5,521 nt of DNA from an uncultured Rhodospirillaceae bacterium. GTDB lineage: Bacteria > Pseudomonadota > Alphaproteobacteria > Rhodospirillales > UBA2165. The DNA is taken from assembly GCA_913054205.1 (NCBI GenBank), contig CAJXJM010000193.1, positions 1 through 5,521 of the forward strand, written 5' to 3'. Below are positions 1 to 5,521 of this stretch, one piece after another (positions within the stretch are counted from its first letter, which is position 1; each line of letters begins with the position of its first letter). The position numbers and the translations under genes were made by a program. The notes under the pieces are model-generated. The model saw only the letters and a list, made by a program, of their open reading frames with translations, was not told where the DNA came from and did no database searches.

Positions 1-1
1 C

Positions 2-406
2 CACGTCATCAGCATCATCGCCTGGATGGCCGGCATGCTCTATTTACCGCGGCTTTTTGTCTATCATTGCGAGACCGAAACGGGCTCGGAGATGTCGGAA
101 AAACTTAAAATTATGGAAGGCAGATTGATGCGCGTGATTATTAACCCGGCGATGGTCGCCGCCGTTTTGTTCGGCACGCTCATGCTGGTTAATTTGGGCG
201 CTGATGTATGGTCGGAAAGCTGGCTCCACGCCAAATTGCTGTTTTTATTCTTCATGTTTGGAATCCACGGCATGTTAAGCAAATCGCGGAAAGATTTTGC
301 GATGGATGCCAACACAAAATCGCAAAAGTTTTTTCGAGTGATAAACGAAGTACCGGCGGTTTTGATGATCGGTATTGTTATTGTTGTTGTGGTAAAGCCT
401 TTTTGA
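2..406 (+). CDS. hemJ: Protoporphyrinogen IX oxidase HemJ (3' part; start lies outside the window)
   Basis: HemJ is a membrane enzyme that oxidises protoporphyrinogen IX to protoporphyrin IX, the penultimate step of heme synthesis, in many bacteria lacking HemG or HemY. The frame is open from base 2, so 134 C-terminal residues are visible and perhaps 10-15 are missing; the internal ATG at 26 is not the real start because family-like sequence (HVISIIAWMAG) precedes it. Four hydrophobic segments are seen at visible residues 1-22, 46-68, 74-92 and 116-131. Family hallmarks are the first-helix His (visible residue 1) followed by W8 and YLPRLFVYH, the WLHAKL motif at 74-79, and RVINEVPAVL near the C-terminus. 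The conserved His in the first helix is known to be needed for heme binding in HemJ. The stop is TGA. It lies 272 bp upstream of rho on the same strand, a typical alphaproteobacterial arrangement. Family assignment is firm; activity is inferred. Confidence 0.9.
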   Translation, partial: HVISIIAWMAGMLYLPRLFVYHCETETGSEMSEKLKIMEGRLMRVIINPAMVAAVLFGTLMLVNLGADVWSESWLHAKLLFLFFMFGIHGMLSKSRKDFAMDANTKSQKFFRVINEVPAVLMIGIVIVVVVKPF

Positions 407-678
407 AGACTTCGCACAGCTGTGACATCATTCAGCAATTGACTTAATCTGGACTATTCTGCTATGTGTTGGCTCAGTCAAAGCGATTTCTCGCCCAAAC
501 CTCCTATTTAAGTCCATCGGGTAAGAGATCGATTTTCAAAAAATCTTTCTAGATAGTCAGGCTTCTCGCCAGAATTATATCTCGTTTTATGTCTTGTTTT
601 CTTCAACTTAAGAAAAACATTCCCTCCAAACAAAATAATGCCTATTTCAGGTGTTAATTATCAAAGCGTAAAAAAACA
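407..678 (+). promoter_or_regulatory. Long rho leader/intergenic region, C-over-G and rut-like
   Basis: No convincing gene is seen in these 272 bases. The top strand is AT-rich and poor in G: by hand count 481-660 has 39 C and 24 G, and 601-720, running into the rho coding start, has 30 C and 11 G. Many pyrimidine-C dinucleotides occur, such as TTCCCTCC at 620-627. Unstructured C-rich, G-poor RNA is what Rho loads onto, and rho is autoregulated through its leader in E. coli, so this could be a rut-like autoregulatory leader (inference). Weak hairpins are GATTTT-CAA-AAAATC at 531-545 and TTTTCTT-CAACTT-AAGAAAA at 597-616. A perfect palindrome CACAGCTGTG lies at 415-424. No clear Shine-Dalgarno sequence precedes the rho ATG; only an A-run (GTAAAAAAACA) is there. 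Confidence 0.4.
439..467 (+). promoter_or_regulatory. Candidate rho promoter (TTGACT ... GCTATGT)
   Basis: TTGACT at 439-444 is a good -35 hexamer. GCTATGT at 461-467 is an acceptable -10 of the alphaproteobacterial GCTA-type, with 16-17 bp between them. It lies 33 bp past the hemJ stop and about 210 bp before rho, so a transcript from it would carry a long leader. Many AT-rich alternatives exist in this region, so this is a suggestion from pattern only. Confidence 0.25.
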
Positions 679-1935
<1,257 letters not shown>

Positions 1936-1957
1936 TAATTCCCCTCATACGCCGGGC

Positions 1958-2035
1958 GCATACATCCGTATGCTTGGCTTACGTCGCATAAGCGACGACC
2001 TGCAGTCGCAGGTGTTCTCCCCCTTGATGGAGGAG
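1958..2035. repeat. Tandem hairpin array between convergent genes (possible intergenic repeat element)
   Basis: Four inverted repeats follow one another. Hairpin A (1958-1973) is GCATAC-ATCC-GTATGC. Hairpin B (1982-1997) is CGTCGC-ATAA-GCGACG. Hairpin C (1998-2013) is ACCTGC-AGTC-GCAGGT and abuts B with no gap. A, B and C are perfect, each with a 6-bp stem and a 4-nt loop. Hairpin D (2017-2035) has 7-nt arms and a 5-nt loop; one pair is C-A in plus-strand RNA but a permitted U-G wobble in minus-strand RNA. Of 78 bases, 67 lie in hairpins. CATACG (1946-1951) can alternatively pair with CGTATG (1967-1972), competing with A. No U-tract follows on either strand, so it is not a canonical intrinsic terminator, though it may stop or stabilise convergent transcripts. 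The form resembles palindromic dispersed elements of proteobacterial genomes; copy number cannot be seen here. Confidence 0.6.
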
Positions 2036-2052
2036 GATTTAAAGACTCAGTA

Positions 2053-3009
2053 TCAGCGACCCAATATTTTTGATGCTTCTTCTGCAACCCGCTGCACGAT
2101 TTCACCGGCACTTGGTATGTCGTGGATGAGACCCGCATCTTGGCCAAATGAAAGTGGGGCATTGTTGATGTCTCCGTCTTTCCGTGCTTGCAGGACGGTT
2201 GCATGAATTTCAGATTGGCGGGCGCGGACTTCCCATTCTCGTCCCGACCAGCGTTCAACAAACCGGTTACGTTGCGCCCGAGACATTGCGCCTGGCCAAA
2301 CTATACCAGCCGCGAGGTCTGGAATTTCCGTTAGCACCGTATCGTGGCCATTGCTTTTGAGAATGGCGTTTTTGAAGTTGTCGTGAAGCGGTGATTCTAC
2401 CGTTGCTAAAAACCGAGTTCCCATGAGCGCGCCCTGAGCGCCAAGCGCAATTGCCGCTGCAAGTCCGCGGCCGTCTGCAATGCCGCCTGCCGCCAGGACC
2501 GGTATATCGCCGACCGCGTCAACAACCATAGGCACAAGTGTTAGTGTCGCCATCCAACCAACATGACCACCCCCTTCGGAGCCTTGTGCAACGATCACGT
2601 CCGCCCCAGCTTCAGCGCCACGAACAGACTCCTCGACGGTGCCTGCCATGAAAGTTATTTTGCATCCAGCGGAATGTGCACGGTCGAAAAAAGGCTTTAA
2701 ATCCTGATCTTTGCGCGGCCAGGCAAAAGCCATAATAGCTGGCTTTTCATCCAATGCAGTTTGAAAGGCTTCTTCGCCGATGAGAAACAATAAAAAGTTG
2801 AGCGCAAATGGCTTATCCGTGAGAATTCGAATTTCTGAAACAGCGGTTTGAATCTCATCCGAGGTATATCCGGCAAGCCCAATAGCGCCAATGCCTCCTG
2901 CATTTGCTACCGCGCCGACCATTGCAGGATTGGTATGCCCGCTTCCTAAGCCACCTAAGGCAACGGGAAATTCAACTTCAAGAAGATCGCATAGCGGTGT
3001 TCTAATCAT
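2053..3009 (-). CDS. Nitronate monooxygenase-family FMN protein (2-nitropropane dioxygenase-like)
   Basis: Enzymes of this family use FMN and O2 to oxidise alkyl nitronates such as propionate 3-nitronate; relatives include NADH:quinone reductases and the enoyl-ACP reductase FabK. The 318-aa TIM-barrel-type sequence is of usual length. Visible motifs are FPVALGGLG at 14-22, AVANAGGIGAIG at 33-44, DKPFALNFLL at 65-74, AQGSEGGGHVG at 141-151 with the likely catalytic H149, and the FMN-phosphate segment GGIADGRGLAAAIALG at 175-190 followed by MGTRF at 196-200. The usual QGxEAGGH signature is QGSEGGGH here, a small change. The start is supported by AAAGGA about seven bases before the ATG. It is the last gene of a three-gene operon, 18 nt after the upstream reading frame ends (TAG), and finishes with TGA facing rho. 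No secretion signal is seen. FabK is less likely given two clustered reductases and no fatty-acid genes. The true substrate is unknown. Confidence 0.85.
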   Translation of the reverse strand: MIRTPLCDLLEVEFPVALGGLGSGHTNPAMVGAVANAGGIGAIGLAGYTSDEIQTAVSEIRILTDKPFALNFLLFLIGEEAFQTALDEKPAIMAFAWPRKDQDLKPFFDRAHSAGCKITFMAGTVEESVRGAEAGADVIVAQGSEGGGHVGWMATLTLVPMVVDAVGDIPVLAAGGIADGRGLAAAIALGAQGALMGTRFLATVESPLHDNFKNAILKSNGHDTVLTEIPDLAAGIVWPGAMSRAQRNRFVERWSGREWEVRARQSEIHATVLQARKDGDINNAPLSFGQDAGLIHDIPSAGEIVQRVAEEASKILGR

Positions 3010-3027
3010 GGCGCTATCCTTTCTCGC

Positions 3028-4026
3028 CTAAGGGATCAAGATAGTCGATCCCATGGTTTTACCGGTTTCCAATGCTTCATGGGCAAGGGCCGCATCTTTC
3101 AAAGAAAAGCTTTGGCCGATCTCCACTTTGATTGCACCCGACGCAACGACATCGAAAAGCTCATGAGCTAATCCCAACATGTTTTCGCGAGTGTTGGCGT
3201 AATTATACAGCGCGGTTTTGGTGAAGGTCAGCGAGCCCATATTCATCAGATCTAATGGCTCAAGTTCGGTCACGCGGCCGCCGGCCCAACCGTAATTGAC
3301 CATCAAGCCGCGCTGTTTCAGGCTTTTAAAAGAGCCTTCCCAGGTGGGCTCACCGATCGGGTCATAAACCACATCGACGCCCTCGCCATTGGTGAGTTCG
3401 CGGGCGCGGGTTGCAAAATCTTCTTTGGTGTAAATGATGGGATGATCACAGCCATGGGCGCGGGCATGGTCTGCTTTAGCCTCGCTCGAAACTGTTCCCA
3501 AAACCGTTGCGCCCAAATGATGCGCCCACTGGCACAAAATCGTGCCGACACCACCGGCTGCCGCTTGCACCAATACGCTATGGCCGGGGCCGACTTCAAA
3601 TGTGCGGCGGGCGAGATAACATGCCGTCATGCCTTTGACCATTATGGCCGCTGCTGTTTCATCAGAAATACGATCCGGGATGGCGACAAGTTCATGGGCT
3701 GGGATGAGGCGGCATTCCGTATAAGCGCCTTGTTGGCGGCGCAATCCATAGGCGACGCGCTCACCGATTTCAAAACCCTCGACATCCTGGCCAATCGCTT
3801 CAACAACACCGGCTGCTTCGCGGCCAAGGATAAGTGGCAGCGGGTTGGAATGTGTACCACTCGGTCTTTTCCGTGTATGAACTTCACTGAAATTGATGCC
3901 AATTGCGGTTTGTTTAAGTCGGATTTCGCCGGGTCCCGGATCACCGATCTCGGTGTCTTCAAGTTTGAGAACTTCGGGTCCGCCGTGCTCGCGCAAGAAA
4001 ACCGCCGCTGATTTACGTGATGCCAT
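3028..4026 (-). CDS. Zeta-crystallin-like NAD(P)H:quinone oxidoreductase, second paralogue
   Basis: This is a zinc-free medium-chain dehydrogenase/reductase that would pass hydride from NAD(P)H to quinones or activated alkenes in the cytosol. The protein is 332 aa (family about 325). The N-terminal GroES-like domain carries GPEVLKLED 16-24, INFSEVHTRKR 44-54 and LGREAAGVVEAIG 67-79; the Rossmann domain carries VQAAAGGVG 153-161 and GTVSSEAK 177-184, whose K184 aligns with a lysine taken to contact the NADPH 2'-phosphate (inference from E. coli Qor). The catalytic-zinc GHE motif is absent. In the substrate loop, where the upstream paralogue has NFIDCYQRSG, this copy has NFSEVHTRKR with a three-residue longer segment, suggesting a changed substrate. 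The ATG at 4026 is chosen because MASRKSAAVF aligns with the paralogue's start, it has GCGGA about eight bases upstream, and it leaves a 13-nt gap; an ATG at 4137 would overlap the preceding gene by 98 bases with unrelated sequence. Confidence 0.87.
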   Translation of the reverse strand: MASRKSAAVFLREHGGPEVLKLEDTEIGDPGPGEIRLKQTAIGINFSEVHTRKRPSGTHSNPLPLILGREAAGVVEAIGQDVEGFEIGERVAYGLRRQQGAYTECRLIPAHELVAIPDRISDETAAAIMVKGMTACYLARRTFEVGPGHSVLVQAAAGGVGTILCQWAHHLGATVLGTVSSEAKADHARAHGCDHPIIYTKEDFATRARELTNGEGVDVVYDPIGEPTWEGSFKSLKQRGLMVNYGWAGGRVTELEPLDLMNMGSLTFTKTALYNYANTRENMLGLAHELFDVVASGAIKVEIGQSFSLKDAALAHEALETGKTMGSTILIP

Positions 4027-4039
4027 TTTAATATCCGCG

Positions 4040-5014
4040 TTAAGGAAGCAGGATTGTTGAACCCATGGTCTGGCGCGACTCCAGGGCTGTATGGGCTGCG
4101 GCTGTTTCTGAAAGTGGGAAAGTTTGACCGATTTCAATTTTCACTTTGCCGGAACCAACGACATCAAATAAATCTCCCGCGGCCTTTAATCGCATTTCTT
4201 GATCGGCAGTGTAGTTAAACAGCGTGGGCCGGCTAAGAGCGAGTGAGCCCCGCCGCATGAGTTCCAACGGCTCGATTGCCGGGATTGGGCCGGAGGCATT
4301 ACCGAAGTTTACCAAGGTGCCAAAATTCTCAAGGCAATCCATCGATTTTTCATAGGTGTTTTTGCCAATCGATTCATAGACAACCGGCACGCCTTTTCCA
4401 TCGGTGATTTCTGACACCCGCTCGGCAAAATCTTCGGTCGAATAATTAATCGGGTGATGACAGCCATTGGATTTAGCTTTTTCGGCCTTTTCATCGCTGC
4501 CGACCGTGCCGATCACCGTTGCGCCGAGGGCGTTGGCCCATTGGCACATAATGGAGCCGACACCGCCTGCGGCTGCGTGCACCAAAATTGTATCGCCGGG
4601 TTTTACCACGTAACATTTAAACAACAACATATGGGAAGTCATGCCTTTGAGCATCATCGCTGCGGCGGTCTGATCTTCAATCGAATCTGGGAGCGGCACC
4701 AAAACACCAGCGGAAATATTGCGCGCTTCACTATATGAGCCCATCTGACCCCCTGCATAGGCAACCCGCTGGCCAATTTCGAGACCTTCCACGCCTGGCC
4801 CAAGCGCTTCAATGACGCCGGCGCCTTCAGTGCCCAACGTAATTGGTAATTCAATCGGGTAAAGACCGGAACGCTGATAACAGTCGATGAAGTTAAGACC
4901 ACTCGCGCTATGTTTTATGCGGACTTCACCGTCGCCGGGATCGCCCAGCTCTACGTCTTCCCATTTAAGGACTTCAGGTCCGCCGGTTTCATGGATGCGA
5001 ATTGCTTTGGTCAT
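4040..5014 (-). CDS. qor: NAD(P)H:quinone oxidoreductase, zeta-crystallin family (first gene of operon)
   Basis: Predicted cytosolic zinc-independent medium-chain reductase of the Qor/zeta-crystallin type, 324 aa against 327 for E. coli Qor. Motifs: GPEVLKWEDVELG 12-24, the substrate-loop signature NFIDCYQRSGLYP 41-53, LGTEGAGVIEALG 60-72, LKGMTSHMLL 122-131, the nucleotide-binding AAAGGVG 147-153, GTVGSDEK 169-176, and the closing GSTILLP shared with its paralogue. The retained Y46-R48-SGLYP segment makes this copy the more canonical Qor of the pair. The ATG at 5014 is preceded by a purine-rich stretch containing AAGGGGAAG, a strong ribosome site. About half its residues match the next gene by eye, so the pair arose by duplication. 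The operon promoter must lie upstream of 5014; I cannot pick one with confidence within 5041-5260. Physiological substrates (quinones, enones, acrylyl-type thioesters) are undetermined. Confidence 0.9.
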   Translation of the reverse strand: MTKAIRIHETGGPEVLKWEDVELGDPGDGEVRIKHSASGLNFIDCYQRSGLYPIELPITLGTEGAGVIEALGPGVEGLEIGQRVAYAGGQMGSYSEARNISAGVLVPLPDSIEDQTAAAMMLKGMTSHMLLFKCYVVKPGDTILVHAAAGGVGSIMCQWANALGATVIGTVGSDEKAEKAKSNGCHHPINYSTEDFAERVSEITDGKGVPVVYESIGKNTYEKSMDCLENFGTLVNFGNASGPIPAIEPLELMRRGSLALSRPTLFNYTADQEMRLKAAGDLFDVVGSGKVKIEIGQTFPLSETAAAHTALESRQTMGSTILLP

Positions 5015-5032
5015 TTTTCTTCCCCTTCTCCC

Positions 5033-5056
5033 CTTCAGATTTAGCTAAATTCGAAG
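5033..5056. repeat. Imperfect inverted repeat over the end of the ogt remnant
   Basis: Plus-strand CTTCAGATTT and AAATTCGAAG flank an AGCT centre, giving a 10-bp stem with one G-T pair and one A-C mismatch. The element covers the TAA stop of the ogt remnant and lies about 20 bases before the first oxidoreductase gene. It has no U-tract and is only weakly terminator-like; it could equally be a regulatory site for the downstream operon or chance. Confidence 0.25.
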
Positions 5057-5208
5057 GCGGTTTGTCCTGATTTTTCTATGGTTCCATATGTGCCCCGGCT
5101 TTCAAGGCGAAGCAAGGCCTGTTTTGTAGCAATCGCCGAACCGCCTAAAAATCCGGTCAACTTCCCGTTAGACCCCATGACGGAGTGGCAGGGAATTATC
5201 GTTGCGAG
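5041..5208 (-). pseudogene. ogt: C-terminal remnant of O6-methylguanine-DNA methyltransferase (Ogt/MGMT)
   Basis: Intact Ogt/MGMT proteins take the alkyl group from O6-alkylguanine onto an active-site cysteine. Translation of this strand gives LATIIPCHSVMGSNGK, then LTGFLGG and ATKQALLRLE, which match the family's C-terminal block from IIPCHRV onward, ending EFS and TAA at 5041. The Cys (codon 5188-5190) and the following His remain, but the usual Arg of PCHRV is Ser. Only about 55 recognisable residues remain of a protein normally about 160-180 aa long; the N-terminal domain, the helix-turn-helix and the arginine finger are absent. The frame stays open back to 5259 but residues before LATIIPCH do not resemble the family, and a TAA at 5260-5262 (stop of the next gene upstream) closes it. 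No plausible start codon with a ribosome site is seen. I infer a truncated, non-functional gene; the missing part might lie beyond 5521 if the upstream gene was inserted, or be deleted. Confidence 0.75.
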
Positions 5209-5259
5209 AAATTTTAGCTTAGGAGCAATTAGGTAGAGTAATATATTCTCAGAGATTAA

Positions 5260-5460
5260 TTATTCATTTTCGGTACTGTTTGGATCAGCAATTCTTGGGG
5301 AAATGTGGCCATCGGTGATTGCTTGTCGTATGCCTTGCTCAATTAATGCCCTGGCGGCTCCATCAATTGAGTTTCCATAAAGGCCAGTTTTTGTCAGGTC
5401 GTCTAGATACAAAAGAGCTTCTGCCGAAAGTCTTGGAGTAGCTCTATTGTCTTTTGCCAT
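5260..5460 (-). CDS. Small ribbon-helix-helix-like DNA-binding protein (antitoxin/CopG-like), hypothetical
   Basis: The 66-aa product fits the short ribbon-helix-helix fold: a beta strand at RATPRLSAEA (7-16), helix A at LLYLDDLTKTG (17-27), a turn GLYGNS (27-32) typical of ParD/CopG relatives, and helix B at DGAARALIEQGIRQAI (34-49), followed by a polar tail. Such proteins bind DNA as dimers, often as antitoxins or autorepressors. No toxin gene is visible downstream, and the upstream side is cut by the window end. The ATG at 5460 is preferred because MAKDNRATPRLS is the expected compact N-terminus; a further in-frame ATG at 5511 would add a hydrophobic 17-residue stretch and lies inside a palindrome. 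No Shine-Dalgarno sequence is seen before 5460. It ends with TAA, and the ogt remnant continues in the same frame immediately after. Fold assignment is moderate; function is unknown. Confidence 0.65.
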   Translation of the reverse strand: MAKDNRATPRLSAEALLYLDDLTKTGLYGNSIDGAARALIEQGIRQAITDGHISPRIADPNSTENE

Positions 5461-5489
5461 GGATACAAAATAACACAGAAATATCAGTA

Positions 5490-5515
5490 ATGGTAGCCAT
5501 ATGGGTACCATTTGG
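5490..5515. promoter_or_regulatory. Palindromic operator candidate upstream of the ribbon-helix-helix gene
   Basis: Arms ATGGTA (5490-5495) and TACCAT (5506-5511) flank the perfect palindrome CCATATGG (5497-5504), so 10 of 11 pairs match over 22 bp. A second, imperfect copy CCATTTGG lies at 5508-5515, exactly 11 bp further on, and ATGG half sites also sit at 5490 and 5501. The 11-bp phasing, one helical turn, and the position 30 bp before the ATG at 5460 fit an autoregulatory site bound by adjacent ribbon-helix-helix dimers. This is inference; the array may continue past the window end. Confidence 0.45.
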
Positions 5516-5521
5516 CTCCCA

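Noticed and set aside
208..447. Plus-strand open frame of 79 codons overlapping the end of hemJ
   Set aside because: It overlaps the hemJ coding sequence out of frame and shows no family resemblance.
1958..2035. CRISPR array or tRNA
   Set aside because: There is no repeated unit between variable spacers, and the stems do not form a cloverleaf with the expected invariant positions.
1936..2052. Canonical intrinsic terminator for rho
   Set aside because: The hairpins are short-stemmed and none is followed by a run of T on either strand.
3442..4011. Plus-strand open frame of 189 codons
   Set aside because: It is entirely antisense to the second oxidoreductase, which has clear family motifs throughout; the antisense translation shows no domain.
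4027..4137. Upstream ATG at 4137 extending the second oxidoreductase by 37 residues
   Set aside because: The extension overlaps the end of the preceding gene by 98 bases, and its sequence (Gln/Pro/Trp-rich) has no counterpart in the paralogue. The ATG at 4026 aligns with the family start.
5461..5511. Upstream ATG at 5511 giving the ribbon-helix-helix protein a hydrophobic N-terminal extension
   Set aside because: The extension overlaps the palindromic operator candidate and is not expected for a ribbon-helix-helix protein; the ATG at 5460 gives the compact family-like N-terminus.

Overview
The window looks like chromosomal DNA of a moderate-GC alphaproteobacterium. The main evidence is a HemJ-type protoporphyrinogen oxidase gene directly followed by rho, an order I know from alphaproteobacteria, and a Rho protein whose variants (APPRTGKT Walker A, GSRMDEV R-loop) fit that class. 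Genus cannot be decided from the sequence.

Layout: (1) positions 2-406, plus strand, the 3' part of hemJ, cut by the window edge. (2) 407-678, an AT-rich, C-over-G leader before rho with a possible promoter and weak hairpins, but no convincing gene. (3) 679-1935, complete rho. (4) 1936-2052, a convergent intergenic region holding a compact array of three perfect 6-bp-stem/4-nt-loop hairpins plus a fourth that pairs better as minus-strand RNA. (5) 2053-5014, minus strand, a tight three-gene operon read right to left: a zeta-crystallin-like quinone oxidoreductase, a paralogue of it, and a nitronate monooxygenase-family FMN protein, with 13- and 18-nt gaps. (6) 5041-5208, minus strand, a C-terminal remnant of an Ogt/MGMT O6-alkylguanine-DNA alkyltransferase that keeps the PCH active-site core but lacks everything upstream. 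(7) 5260-5460, minus strand, a 66-aa ribbon-helix-helix-like protein, with a 22-bp palindrome and an 11-bp-period repeat 30 bp upstream of its start codon.

The left half is housekeeping (heme synthesis, transcription termination). The right half is accessory redox metabolism: two NAD(P)H-dependent enone/quinone reductases and an FMN enzyme that could together handle reactive electrophiles or nitro compounds, though the substrates are unknown. The right end looks like a recombination scar, with a small DNA-binding protein gene abutting a beheaded DNA-repair gene.

No complete new system is evident. The observations most worth checking are the hairpin array after rho, the operator-like 11-bp repeat before the ribbon-helix-helix gene, the ogt remnant lying in frame after that gene, and the rut-like rho leader.
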